Origin: Stratiolaelaps scimitus
Taxonomy: Eukaryota; Arthropoda; Arachnida; Mesostigmata; Laelapidae
Assembly (NCBI GenBank): GCA_019614645.1
Contig: JABWDB010000007.1
Span: 9,685,501-9,749,500, forward strand
Direction of reading: 5' to 3'
DNA: 64,000 bases
The notes beneath the pieces were generated by a model, which ran no database searches, was not told the DNA's origin, and saw only the letters and a list, made by a program, of their open reading frames with translations. Positions 1 to 12,107 of the stretch are shown piece by piece. Numbering within the stretch: the first letter of the stretch is position 1; each line of letters begins with the position of its first letter. The translations under genes were made by a program, and so were the position numbers.

Positions 1-185
1 CACCGGCTTAGTCATCTCACCGTTAGCGCTGTCGACGCGCAGCGATCTGGTGGTTGTGGTGACGGTGGCGATGATATTGGGCTGTTGCATTTGCTGACTA
101 TTGCCGGGCTAGGTGGCTAGCGTGCCACAATTGACCTTCGTTCATCGGACGACAACGTTGACGAATGGAATAGACGTCTAGCGAA

Positions 186-211
186 AGCAGCAGCAGCAGC
201 AGCAACAACAA
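186..211. repeat. (CAG)n/(CAA)n microsatellite
   Basis: Six CAG units followed by CAA units and AAGAAG. It is not inside a supported reading frame. Confidence 0.8.
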
Positions 212-264
212 GAAGATAAGACAAAGTGCTGCCGTATCCCATCAAAACACTATGACATTTTCTT

Positions 265-346
265 TGAGCAGGCTCTAAGCTGCTCCCCATGTTATGCGAC
301 TCGACTCGGCTCTGAACCTTTAGGTATTACTAGAAGGACATGTCGA
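265..346 (-). mobile_element. SINE family A, diverged 3' fragment
   Basis: The plus strand has gag..ggctctaagctgctcccc, then ggctctgaacc and tttaggtattacta, in the same order and spacing as the copies at 34.46, 41.81 and 60.09 kb, followed by aaggacatgtcg (compare aggacctgtcg). Many substitutions and no visible target-site duplication mark it as an older copy. Confidence 0.6.
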
Positions 347-1272
347 CACGTCGGGCTGTTCTGTACTTTATTTTTTAGCCATGCCGTACCTGGCAACAAT
401 CCAAAGATGAAGAAATGCAAAGGTTCTCGAAAGCGTCTGGCAGCAAGATCTAAACCCAAGCCATATGTCCAGCAGCGGACCGTTGTGGTTACAGAATAAT
501 CTGCAGATGGCTAATAGTCCACGTTTGAGTGGATTATCTTCCCGGCGATAATCGACTGTCACACTCTCGAAGTCGGGTCGACGCGGGAACCGAGAGGCGA
601 AATCGATCGATCGGTTGATACATCAATGCAAACAACTGCTGTTGACCTATTTTCTCCTTCTTCTCGAGCGAATTCGAAGGCCTCGGTCCGCACAGCCCGA
701 AGAACACGTATGTGTGTATCTGTTCGTCTATTCACCGTACGATTCGCCAGTATGTGATACGGCAAGGGACACGTAGATTCGCGAACTTAGAGGCAATTGT
801 GTCCACAATCTAATATGCAGTAATCGCCAGCACGGTTCCCGTTGCCGCGCCTGCTATCAACGAGCGGCTCGCTGACGAGGTCCGGCAACATCGTAGTGTG
901 ACTAGGTTGGCACATAGCCGCGTCGTTCTGTACGATCGTGAAGGCGAACGTAGCGTCGAGTAGGGACTGCTACGCGATGATATCGAAGGATTGTTGTATA
1001 TGTGACCTCCATCCCGATGGGACGAAGGCGAGCTGGCGCCGATCGCGCCGACTGTCGCCATCGAAAGTATCGGATCACCATCAATGATGACCACTCCGTA
1101 TCCGCAAACGACGTACACAGCCGCAAAGCGTCTCAGTTAGGAGACTTTGAGCCAGCGTAAAAATGAGTAGAGATGTTGATCATTCCTCCTTTGCCCTGTC
1201 CTAGTTTACGGCTGGAGAAAAATATTCTCCCTTGGCTGGTACTTCTTCGATTTTATCCATGTATGCACACAC

Positions 1273-1324
1273 TATATATATATATATATATATATATAAT
1301 ACAGCAGCGGCAACAGCAGCAGCA
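1273..1324. repeat. (TA)n followed by (CAG)n
   Basis: About 27 bases of alternating TA, then interrupted CAG/CGG/CAA triplets. Confidence 0.8.
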
Positions 1325-1364
1325 GAAGCAAGCAATGTAAAAACTCGGCATTGTTAAGGGCAAC

Positions 1365-1396
1365 TGTTGATTCAACAGCTTGCTGTTGAATCAACA
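1365..1396. other. Perfect inverted repeat: 14-bp stem, 4-base loop
   Basis: tgttgattcaacag (1365-1378), loop cttg, then its exact reverse complement (1383-1396). Each arm is itself close to palindromic around TTGA(T/A)TCAA, giving a nested dyad. It lies 60 bp downstream of a (TA)n/(CAG)n tract with no gene recognised nearby. It could form a hairpin or cruciform, or bind a dimeric factor. Confidence 0.75.
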
Positions 1397-1944
1397 AGCG
1401 ATACATATTGCACCGTCTATCAGCGCACAGCAAATTGTCAAGATATTGTAAATATCTAAATTTACGCTGCTCTTAGGAGACCTACTGAGACTGCGACGTC
1501 ATTAGACTCGTGTGCTGCCACATGAGTCAGTGGTTAGGAGCTATTTGTCAGCGGAGAATGTTTAGGTAATTGCATAAAAGGAAATAGCAGCACCCGCACA
1601 ATCTCTCCATATCTGTCAATCAGACCGTAGGCACAATAATAGAAATGCAATATCAGCAAATTCCACCTGGTCAAGTGATGTCGTTGTGATGACGTACACA
1701 CATACACATATATTATACATATAGTTTGTATTTACAAGGCACCCTGCCGTATGCGTGCCGACACGCCGGCGAGAGATCGACCATTCACGTTGTACGAATG
1801 ATTGCATTGTCCCTGCATATTCGCGTAAGCCCGATACGGTACGAATACGAATGGATCTGACGAGCAAGCGACCAATGGTTCTATAATAGGTGAGGTGAAC
1901 TGCCCGCCGCTTTTCAGGTTTCTGCTCGTCCGCAACACTCATCG

Positions 1945-1978
1945 GAGAGAGAGAGATAGAGAGAACTCTCTCTCTCTT
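1945..1978. repeat. (GA)n immediately followed by (TC)n
   Basis: GAGAGAGAGAGATAGAGAGA is followed by ACTCTCTCTCTCTCT. Adjacent complementary purine and pyrimidine tracts can fold back on themselves, unlike a plain GA repeat. Confidence 0.7.
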
Positions 1979-4479
1979 CCTGGTAATAATCGTCAAGTAT
2001 CTCTTGGTCGTCCGTATCCGAGCGGCTCAGCCTTTTTGTTCGTTCGAGGCGGCCAGCCGACGCAGCCGTCCCACACAGCGGCTAACCCGCTCACGGCGAA
2101 TAGCTCGACGTCTTAAAATATCCACAATGCAATGGGCTCCTGTACCATCATCGCCTGCCATTCCGAACGGCGGCCACCTCCGTCAGCAGCGGGAAGCTGC
2201 ACGGCGAGTGACACCGGTCTCACTTGGCCAGAGCTTGGCTTCGCTTGAATTTACGGCGTGCTTGGCCAAGCATTCGTTTGGCGCTTAGCATATCGTCGAA
2301 CTGCCTCGTCGTACCGGGTGGTAGCGGGTATGTCAGCGGCGGCGGTGGTAAACGCGCGCACACTAAAGCCGCCTAATTTTAGTTGCGTAACTCCGGTTTC
2401 GGGAACTGAGTAGTGCGCTGTGAACAGAGTAGCGTCGATTGTCCCGGCCTGAGCAGGGTTGGCAACGGCTGGCAGCGAAGACAGAGAGCCGAAACGCATG
2501 GTTTGCTTACGGACGGAGACCTTTACAAGGGGGAAAGTAGATATATTATAGGTGTCCGTCCGCCGGCCCGCTGAATGCGCTAAGTATTAGTTGCAGCAGT
2601 AGTCGTTGTTTGAGCGACTTGCGTCATTGAAGCGTTTCAGACGCGAACTCGAGCTTAGGGACTCTACGAAAAACGCGACCGTCTCGCGTTTCTCGTTGTA
2701 TAAATGAACTGAAGGCCTATCTCTCTCTCTCTCTCATTCTCGACGGGTGCAGCGTAAAGAACACTCAGCGCCAGTTCATTCATAAATAGGGGATTTCTCA
2801 ATTCAGATGCATCTATCTATTTATAATTGCATGGAGTGGTACTTTCAAGCCGGTCGAGTCAAAGTGGGACGCCACTGTGTGAACCAACGCTGAGCCGAGT
2901 CCTTGGCCAGCTCCGCTATCGACGATCGGTTTCATTGTTATTAACAACTTAATAACAGGAACAGCGCAGAAATGGCATTAGCATTCCTGTCACCAATGCT
3001 GTACCTCCTTCATCAAGGCCGCCAGTGGCAACACCACATATTGAACTTGATTAGTTTATGACGTCTGCGTTTTTGACAGATACAGGTGACACGAGGAGTC
3101 TGCAACTAGCTCTGCCAGCAGCCGCCGTAGCAACGACAGCAGGAGCTACAGCAATAATAACAGAAACATATAACATATACACAGACGTAACGCCAGTCCC
3201 CGTTCAACTGCCTCAGCCGGAGCAGCGGAGGTGGTGCGCTGCGTTGTTTAGCTTGCATGAGCCAAAGGGATTCTCCTCAAACATCGATTATCTGTATTTT
3301 TCCTCGCCATCAAATTGAGCAGAGGCCTCACGCACATTTGCCATAATACCGCCCTTACCTATTACGTACTATGTGCACCGACGCTAGTACCTTATCCATT
3401 CTAGACTCTCATAGTAATCGTAGTGAATCATCGATTACGCTGTTGTTTAAGAACAGGTTTCGTGGAGCCGGGACGATCCGAGTGACCAAAGGAAGGTCTA
3501 TCCTATGAGTTGTCATTTCTGACGTCAACCGGCGACAGCAGCGCGATGATGCATCTCTGAGGGATCACTGACGATCTTTTTCATTTTCTCTCTCTTTCTC
3601 AATCTGCCTATCTTTCCGCTAGAACACAAAGATTCCGACCACCTCTGTCACTGCCAGTTCATTTCGCCCATTTGTCGGAAATCGTCAGGGTAGCCCATCG
3701 CGCCCGATGTCCCAGAGTGGCTTCATCTCGTGTTAATGCGTGGAGACACAGACAGGGGCTGAGGGTCGATCGAATGTAGGAGGAATGCGGACAATCTCCA
3801 TTGATTTATACGAGTAGTCGCACACGATGCATTTTGCGCGCCACGATGACTTGATTAGTCATTTGCCTGACCAACATGAGAATCCGTACGTATGCAGTTG
3901 AATCTCGCGAATTCGATATTTGACATGTGTCAATTATACGTTTCAAGCTCACAGCGCTCACTGACGTGCGTGGTCTTGCTGATCCGCCGTGTGCACTATG
4001 TGATCGCCGACGGGTACACGCAAAGTGGCAAATTGAACACAGACAAAGAAAAAAAAAACACACGATACTGAGCTTTCCGCTCAGATAGCCGTTAACAGTA
4101 GTAAACAGCCTACTAGAATTTCTTGCTCGTTCCTGTTCTTCATCGGATTGGAACGCCAGCGTGATCACGCCAACGAACAGAGCTCTCAGATCGTATTTAT
4201 CGTGGCAGCTAAGTGATACGGACGATCCGATTCCTGGACCTTGTCCGCTGTGTCACCAGCGCCGCCGAGCATGTGTCCTATAAATGTAGTTTGTTCGAAG
4301 TCTCCACACTGTAGTGTGTCTCACGTTTGTGTTCACCATTGCGGTTATTGTTGTTGTTTGTTGTTGCTGTTGTCGACAGTGTTGTCAATAATCAACTAAC
4401 ATTCCGAGGTTGAGGAAAAATCCACGCCTGTGGATCTTATTCTCTTCTTCACTGTTCCCTCCTCTCGCTGCTTTTCGGT

Positions 4480-4508
4480 CTGTGTGTGTGTGTGTGTGCG
4501 TGTGTGTG
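4480..4508. repeat. (TG)n microsatellite
   Basis: Alternating TG with one CG interruption. Confidence 0.8.
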
Positions 4509-5596
4509 ACCTCTCGTCAAAGACTGGATACTCTAAATGCTCGTGTTGCTGCTGAGTGGACAGGGTCCCGTCGCTCCGTTGCAACCGCAGGCTGTCAAAC
4601 AAAGTGACGCTGTCGACTCGGCGCGAAAAGTCGCCCAACGTCTGGACCGCAGCAGAGTCGACGAGACAATAATAACACTGGACAGTGTGGGCTGCATGTA
4701 TTTCTCTTCGATTTCGCGAAGTAGAGCCACACGCTGATGGAAGTGGTTGCAATGGCCTTTAGCTAAACATATTTGGTTCGATACTCGATACGGGAGCTAT
4801 GCTCTTGACGATCAATACTGCTCATTCTACTGTGGACTGTAGCTGGAATCTTTCGCCTGCATTGTTCGTACATGGAAGCCTCGATGAGGCTGTTATACCA
4901 ATACCGACGCTGTATTCCGTGCGCCCACCACCGGATCGTGCATGCGGGTATATAATATAGTAGGGCTTAGGGCACCAGACAGATAGATCGCTATCTGTTG
5001 TGCAATACTTAGACAGAATTGAACCCCGCGCCAGTTCAATCAGGTTTTCCTCCGAACGCTCGGCTTGTTTGCGGTCGTACACAGATCAGCTCGTTCCCAT
5101 GCCAATGATCAAATGAATAAGCCAGCAAGCCACGGTCATTCGAGAAAGGTTAATGATACGCTTCTCTTCGGCCGGTGGAGGCGAAACGTGGCAGTTGCGT
5201 TGATCGCAGCGCGCCGCTATGATGTTTAGTATGCTGCTATATCGTAAATCGTGTTTGGACCTTCGGGCGATTGGCGCCGCCCAACACGGGCGCCCTTCGT
5301 TTTACTGCTCTTCTCACTTATCGCCCCCTCCCTCCGTTCGAAAGCTCTGCGTGCGTTCATTGCCGTAATGCATAGGGACCATAGAAAATATTGGCCTGCT
5401 CGCGAATTCTCGCGAGCTGCACAACGCCTTTCTGCTACCGGTGCAACGCTACGACTTCATGACCTCCGAGCTTGACTTGCCATCGACCTCCGCCGAGTAA
5501 GACTGCACTAGCTCACTATTGGTGTACTCCACACGGACGGACGAGGCTTGGCCTTTCCAGAGCGCTACCACATTGTACAACAATACTCTATCTCAG

Positions 5597-5623
5597 TATA
5601 TATATATATTTATATATATATAT
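5597..5623. repeat. (TA)n microsatellite
   Basis: Alternating TA with one TT interruption. It generates spurious YIYI frames. Confidence 0.75.
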
Positions 5624-7220
5624 TTCAGGCACGTTCGTGTCGGTGGCTTTAAAAACGAGAGAGAAACGTCGTCTGTTAACGAAGCGCGCCCGCGGTGTAG
5701 TATCAGCAGCATTCTCGCTACACGCAAGGCGGGGACAATAACTGGCAAGCATCACAGCAAAGAGACGAGCAATCACTGCCACAACGACACCATCATTCCT
5801 GCCTCAGTTCTATAGTGACCTGACAGGCCACGCTGGCCGTACGACAATCATCCATGTCTCCGCGGTTCGTGCTTGATCGAGAGAACCACCGGACACATGA
5901 GAGGACGAACAGACTTCCAGTGAGTCGAACGGCGGGACCTCAGTTCGTCTGGCTGCTGACCGAACGTGGAGAGGCCCGAAGTCAAAAGCCGCAACGCGCC
6001 GGCCAACGAGCGCACTACTCTCGTACAATCGCTGCTGTCGTGTTCAGCGCCGTTCAATGATAGCGTTTTGTTGCTGTACGGTACGCTATGCGCTTCAGTA
6101 ATGAATGACATCGTCGGCTGCGCTTTTACACTGCAGGGTATTAGGTTGAAGCGAGATATGTAAGTGCTAGGTAGGTAACATGTTGCCGTATATTGTACTG
6201 CTCACTACGAGAGTTCGTTGCCGGGAGGCGAGAGCAGGTATCCGGGGTAAAGTGGAGTCGTTGCCATTGTACGTGTATGTCAATCAACCAGCTGATGGTA
6301 CTAGCTCACCCACATGTACATTGTGAGGTGGACTTCCGGGAACATTCCCCGTCAGCTGATGTACGCTGCAATGGATAGAGAGTGTTATTGACTGTTGCGG
6401 TCATGGTCGCGAAGGCGACAAGGAAATCACTGAGGTGTGGACAAGTCGGGCGGATTTTCGTAACTGATTTTGTAGAGATCGGCATCTCGGTCCTAATAGA
6501 AAATCGGAGTAGTATCTAAGGATTTGATCATCAATGCTGACAAACCTCTCGTTAGTGATATGGCCTGCCCGGAGCATTGGATACGCTCCTGCTAGTCTCC
6601 GTACGATTATTTCTACACCGTACCACCGCCACCGTGGGGTGGTATACTATTTTGGGTCATATTTCTTTTGCTCGCTGTTGACGTTCGCCGTCTCCTTGCA
6701 CGACGCCTTTTATCGCATTTCTCAATATTTGCAGAATTTGTTCTCGTTAGAGGTAACTCATCATCATTCAATCGTCGATCGGCGTTTTTCAATCAAACCA
6801 CTCTATTATAGCTCATATTGCCTGCCTAGCTCACGGGTCAGCCTCATCCCATGGCCACCTACTCACGAAAATGCACTATACAATGCCCATAAACAAATGC
6901 GACTTCATGTCACCTCTTTTTCCCATCAGTCAGCGACGTGACCGCGTAAGTGCCAGGATGGCTTAGAGACTTCTGTACATTCTTAAGTAGCAAGTAACCA
7001 TATGTACTCATAAGGCCCTTGCTGATCAAGCGGCCCGTCGTCCAAGCCTACGGCACGGACGACTGCTGACTGTTGGCCTGAGTCACACATAAACACACTG
7101 CCCGTTCTGGGTGGGTGGGCTCTTGTGCATATGTCTACGCGTCGATGTATGCGCCTGGAGATATATGAACCCATGGGTAGGTCTGTCGCGGCTGTGTTCG
7201 CTCGTGAACTCTCCTACGCG

Positions 7221-7562
7221 TCAACATGCTGGTGGTGGTGGTGGTCGTTGTCGCTGCCGGACGAAACGCGCTCGGCCCAACCTTAAGCTGGCTTCGCCAC
7301 CGCTTTCTTCGCCGCCACCGAACCATAGCGGCGAGTTCACCCGTTTCGACGATTTCTCGGCTCTACTGGTGGTCGCGCTCTGCCAGAGCGATCTTGCTCG
7401 GGTTCGGCCTTGAACGCCAACAAGCACTGCTTCTCCTCGAGTTGATACACTCGCTGGCGGTGCTACACTGGCCAGCAGCATGGCCGCGAACAGCACCAGC
7501 ATTAACAAATATCGACACCCATCGACTCCGCCGCCGACGTCAGTCCCGTCGCAGCTGTACAT
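7221..7562 (-). CDS. Candidate secreted prepropeptide-like ORF
   Basis: This open frame of about 113 codons runs from the ATG at 7562 and lies in a GC-rich patch. Residues about 17-35 are strongly hydrophobic (RYLLMLVLFAAMLLASVAPP) and look like a signal peptide or anchor. Further on is a dibasic KR, then VNSPLWFGGG and EASLRLGR, where Gly-Arg could be an amidation and cleavage site, and a basic, Pro-rich end. The arrangement resembles a neuropeptide precursor, but the C-terminus matches neither FXPRLamide nor RLRFamide, and no family was recognised. The start context is weak (T at -3), with an internal ATG in better context inside the hydrophobic stretch. The opposite strand is also open for 205 codons here, largely because of (GGT)n and compositional bias, so this may be non-coding. 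Confidence 0.25.
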   Translation of the reverse strand: MYSCDGTDVGGGVDGCRYLLMLVLFAAMLLASVAPPASVSTRGEAVLVGVQGRTRARSLWQSATTSRAEKSSKRVNSPLWFGGGEESGGEASLRLGRARFVRQRQRPPPPPAC

Positions 7563-8905
7563 TGAAATTGCCGGCAACGCCGCCTATTTTTTCGTCGACG
7601 AATGAAACGGTTATGCCAGCCACTGATCTTCTCCGGGACCCATCGGACAGACACCAGGGACCGCTGCAACTCTATGATGGACATATTGACTCACCTGCAC
7701 AATTGCTTGCCCGCCTACATCACCGAGTACCTCTTGAACGATTGAAGCCTGCTCAGCGAATGACAGCAATCATTCCCTTGTATCTGTTATTTATCATCCA
7801 TCTGGGTGTGGTTGGAGATTTCAACAGTAACGTGTATCGCTAAGCTTAGGAACAGATATATATATATATATATATTGAGAGAGATAGCTGCGGTCACTCG
7901 GTCAATTACAGAGTAAGACCCGCGGCCAGAGGTGAGAAGAGTACGAACAGGGGAAGTCTGTAATGCACCGCTGCGTCAAAGGAGTCAGTGGCGGGCGTTC
8001 GATCGCTTTCGATTGTCTCAAGGCTGTTTCGGGCTTTTGCTGCTTGGCAGGTTGTCACATCTTGGGCATTGATACGACTACTTGCGTGTGCTGACGTTAA
8101 GAGACACCTTGACAGCCAGACAGCGTGATCGCTAGCTGTTCAATACAACACGAGCGAGCGTTGCACAACACTATGTGTACCCTGTTCGCGACGGCCTGTA
8201 AGTCTAGCGGCCGAGTCTGCGCGCTACAAGTTTGGATAACACCGGTGTCGTTGAAGACTACCAGTCATCTTGATTCTGAACTGCATAGCCGTTGTGGCCA
8301 ATGCTGAAACTTTGTAGATATCAAATCAAAAGCTTTCAAATCAAGATCAATCTCTCTCGTCTCGTGGAAATAAACAGCTGTCCCCACAGAATACGACCCC
8401 ATATATTCTTGCACGACTTGAAGCCACCCGCTATCCGTCGGTCGTGACCGCCGACGAAGGTCTCCCGTAACGACAAATTACCTATCTAAGTGTATTGTCT
8501 CCACAGAGATACGTGTACACATTAGCAAGGCGGGTCGGCAACGTAAAGTCGAACCTAAGCAACTGATTGACTAGGGGCGACCTCGGCCGATTCGCTGTTT
8601 GGCCCTTCCTTGTTCTGCATGTTTTAGTGACGTCACCGAGAAGTATCACATCATATTGTCGCGCGCCTCCGCACAGATCTGATCAGTGATAGTATATGAT
8701 ATCTGTGAATTAGTGTAGCTATATTTGTAATGCATAGACGAGCGTGCGGGTATGTTGTATTGTACTAATATATGTAACAGCGTCAGCTGAAGAAGTCGTT
8801 TCGCAATCGGTCTCCGTAACTGCTGCCAAAGCCTATGCAACAGCGTCAGGCCGGCTTTGCCCGCCGGACCTGGCGAAGAGGGCCACTCACCATTCTGCCA
8901 AACTC

Positions 8906-8933
8906 AGATAGATAGATAGATAGATAGATAGAT
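8906..8933. repeat. (GATA)n microsatellite
   Basis: Seven consecutive AGAT/GATA units, the only clean tetranucleotide GATA tract noticed here. Confidence 0.85.
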
Positions 8934-9062
8934 GTGTTGCTGCTGCGGCGGCTACCACAGCTGCTACAACTGCCGCTAGATGAATGTTATGATGCCATGA
9001 TGATTATTACCGTCTGCAGCGGCTGCTTGCTGCGGCTTCTACTGTACTATCCCCGTCTCATA

Positions 9063-9068
<6 letters not shown>

Positions 9069-9104
<36 letters not shown>
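9069..9104. repeat. (TA)n microsatellite
   Basis: About 36 bases of uninterrupted TA. Confidence 0.85.
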
Positions 9105-9105
<1 letters not shown>

Positions 9106-9485
9106 GTCTCGTATGTCTGATGCGGGCTAGTTTGTCTTTTGCTGCTGAGGCGGTGAAAAACGTAATGTCCTGGTTTTTGGTGATCACGAAGAAGAGCACC
9201 ATGACCGCAACAGCAAAGCAAACACCAAACAGGTGCGCTAACATGCGCCCGGGAGGGATGTCGTCTCCGCAGGGCGACAAACGATCAGGCTTCACTGCGC
9301 TGCCGTAGTAAGCTCTGATGGCGATAGCAGTTTAGGCGTTGATATGCCGACCAGCGAAAGCTAACTATTATTATATATATCATCAGATCGACGCTGTTGA
9401 CGATACTTCGTCCATTCATCGCGCTCTGCCCCGGTATCTCAGTGATGGATGTCTAAGTAAACGCCTAAGCAGCTAACTAACTAAC

Positions 9486-9519
9486 TGAGAGAGAGAGAGA
9501 GAGAGCGTGAGAGAGAGAG
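9486..9519. repeat. (GA)n microsatellite
   Basis: GA dinucleotides with one CGT interruption. Confidence 0.8.
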
Positions 9520-9671
9520 GCGACCATTGCGGACAGCGGGGTCCGCTGAAGTATACGCTAGGAAGGTGCATCCAGCCAATCAGTGGACATCCCAGCGTTT
9601 CCTCTCTGCCATCACTGGTGCTTCTGCTGTTGCGACGCTGGAGCGAATCCGCTGAAGTGGTCATAGCAACG

Positions 9672-9758
9672 ATGGCTAAAATCACGTGGGTGGCGGCAGG
9701 GCTCTGCTTGAGCTCAGCTGCTCTAGTGGGTGATGGTAGCACCCGTGGAATTTACTGA
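9672..9758 (+). CDS. Candidate signal-peptide first exon (weak)
   Basis: An ATG in strong context (CAACGATGG) opens a short frame reading MAKITWVAAGLCLSSAALVG, which has the shape of a secretory signal peptide. It is followed within a few bases by GGTGAT, which could act as a 5' splice site. The frame runs only 28 codons before a stop, so a downstream exon would be needed, and none was identified. It lies just downstream of a GA-rich microsatellite. It could easily be chance. Confidence 0.15.
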   Translation: MAKITWVAAGLCLSSAALVGDGSTRGIY

Positions 9759-10157
9759 TGTCGAACTGCTTCAGTTTCGAATTTCCCTTCTCACCAACGA
9801 CTGCAGAACGGATCAGCAGCAGCGGCGGCGGCGGTGGTAGTTCCTATTAGCAGCAGCAGCAAGAGCGAAAGAAAGAAATAAACCAGTAATAGAAACAACG
9901 GCGACGGATGCAATAGGCCGGAAATGACTGCGGAAGTAAGCGGAACATACACGAACAGTTTGTGAGTGATGCTGTGCTGCCTTGGATGATAGCGGTGCTG
10001 ATGATGATAGCGGCACCAGCTAGAAACAACAGAACAAACTGACGGACTATGCATCCATCTATCCATGCGAATACAGTCGATTGTTGTACGGAGGAGCAGG
10101 AGGAAGAATTGCACCCGAACAACTCATCACACCGCCTCGGCCCTAGAGGTGATCTAT

Positions 10158-10163
10158 ACTCTG

Positions 10164-10201
<38 letters not shown>

Positions 10202-10208
10202 GCAGAGT
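10158..10208. other. (TA)n tract bounded by inverted 10-bp arms (cruciform-prone)
   Basis: actctgccta (10158-10167) and taggcagagt (10199-10208) are exact reverse complements flanking about 30 bp of alternating TA. The whole 51 bp can extrude as a single hairpin. Unlike other (TA)n tracts in the window, the palindrome extends into unique sequence. Confidence 0.75.
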
Positions 10209-10404
10209 GCGTGAATCAAATATCTACTGAAACACTGATCGTTGGGAGATTTTTCTGCGATTATTCTAGTTTTCGTATGTTAGCCCGTCTATTGATGCCT
10301 GCGCTATATACGAGGACCACTTAAAAGGTTACAAGATACAGTCCTTCATAATGTTATTTTTTTTTTAGAGGAGGAAATTTTCTTCAAACGCACGGTCCCC
10401 ACCG

Positions 10405-10431
10405 GTACTTCATAATGTTCTTATGAAGTAC
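10405..10431. other. Perfect inverted repeat: 11-bp stem, 5-base loop
   Basis: gtacttcataa (10405-10415), loop tgttc, then ttatgaagtac (10421-10431). A direct copy of its left part, ccttcataatgtt, lies about 64 bp upstream at about 10343-10355. Confidence 0.7.
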
Positions 10432-11290
10432 GAGCTGCACAAGCATGCAGATTCCTAGAAACACATGCACAAACAATTCGGCTATCGTCTTGAGCCTGCC
10501 TTTAAAGCACTGCGTTGTGTATAGGCGCATCTGTGTATTTACGTTCATCTATTCCATGACGTGGGATATCCCAATTCATCAAAGCGCATTTCTGTCGTCC
10601 AATATCTCTCTGACGTTATCAGCCACCGATGCCTGGAGCCAACACACGGCTTTGCCCATGGGCTTAGCACTGGATTACCACCAGTACTGCTATAATGCTG
10701 GTTGTAGGCCACGGCTAACGGTTGCAACGAACGTAGAGAGGGAGAGAGAGAGAGCCGTACGTCACATGATGCTCGTCGTTAATTATGCTAGCTCGGCAGA
10801 CAACAGTGTCTCGCGCCCCCCGCCCCCGTTCCGCCAATCCAGACGGGGTCTCGCCAACCAACTTGGGGGAGGTCTTACCCCATAACGTTGCTTGACGTTA
10901 CCTTGTTGTTGCACTGTTTACAGTTAACGTGATACCTCCTGGCTTTAATTGATTCTAGTACGCGGCCAGGGAACGATAGAAACGAAATCACCCCGCCAAC
11001 ACCACCACAGACCTTACATGCATCATGTATGCATTATATGTGTAAGGGAGCGAGTGAGCAAGCGAATGATGTTATATGATGTGAGGACAGCTTGCAGCTG
11101 GCCATCCCAACTGGGTAGAAATGGGGGATGGCTGAATATCGTGTTATATACGTACATAAGCATGAATAGGGCAAACGAGCATGTAAATTTTACCTGCGAT
11201 ATCGAATGGCCGTTGCGGCTGCTACTATTAGCGGCGCTTTATTATCGTTTACAGCACCAGCAAAATGCAATAGCGCCCGGTTGCAGTTGT

Positions 11291-11325
11291 AGCAGCAGCA
11301 GCAGCAGCAACAACAACAACAAGAA
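11291..11325. repeat. (CAG)n(CAA)n microsatellite
   Basis: AGC units pass into CAA units. In one plus-strand frame they read Ser then Asn, but that frame has no recognised family. Confidence 0.75.
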
Positions 11326-11879
11326 GCCAACATTCATCTCCTGTATGCTAATCACTCGAAGGGTTGTGCGAATTTTACGCTGTCATTATCGAACATCTCG
11401 CTCTGAACGGGCGAAACAAAAGCCACAGATGGCGTCTAAAAACCGAGCGCACCCGTGATCCGTTTCTCTAACGACTACTGCTGTTCTTAACGGAAAGGCC
11501 AGCTCTAATATACTGCACTGTGTATGTGTGTGTGTGTGTGTATGCTGCCTATGCATGCAAACTAGATTACAATTATTGTATCATGTTGACGCTGTTTTTC
11601 TATTTTGTCTACGAGTCGTTTGTCTCTGCATAGTGTCCGTCTACCCACAACCTGCTCGCCTGTCGATTTTATCCTTTGCCGTTATAACTCTGTCATGATG
11701 ACGGTGCATGGACCATGTCGATTGAACGTAGTATTATGTGTATCCTGTATATCCGCATGCAAGGGTATCCGCAGCAATGGCTAGCGCTAGCAGCAACTGC
11801 TACTCGTACTTCTACTGTGTATCTAAGTGTATCCAATCCGATGGCGATAGTGTACGCATGAATAATACGACCATATAAT

Positions 11880-11940
11880 CATTATTATTATTATTATCAT
11901 CATCATCATCATCATATATAATATATATGTTTATATATAT
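11880..11940. repeat. Compound (ATT)n(ATC)n(TA)n microsatellite
   Basis: Three simple repeats adjoin with no spacer. Confidence 0.8.
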
Positions 11941-12107
11941 AATCGTCATCGTGTCATATACGAATATGTTTATAAATTGTGTCTGTGTACGCTGTGTACT
12001 TCGTCTACGGCGTAAAGCAAGAACATCGCATAGAATATGCATATACGAGCGCGAGAATCTTGCATGATACGATTGCCACTACCACAACTACCAATACTGC
12101 CACCATT

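Larger units (their letters stand above)
347..7220. other. No supported gene: simple repeats and unassigned unique sequence
   Basis: All frames here are short, unrelated to families I recognise and overlapped on the other strand. The stretch holds the repeats and the 14-bp hairpin listed separately. No Pol III boxes, LINE motifs or credible splice-joined exons were seen. Confidence 0.5.

Noticed and set aside
1365..1396. miRNA precursor
   Set aside because: The stem is only 14 bp, too short for a Dicer substrate, and no known miRNA seed was recognised.
7226..7843. 205-codon plus-strand ORF, the longest frame in the window
   Set aside because: It begins with Val runs from (GGT)n, has Arg/Ser-rich composition and no family motif, and overlaps the minus-strand frame. 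Length alone is not evidence in a GC-rich patch.
9718..9732. SINE A head fragment (tgctctagtgggtga)
   Set aside because: The match is about 14 bases with an insertion, and no B box or body follows.
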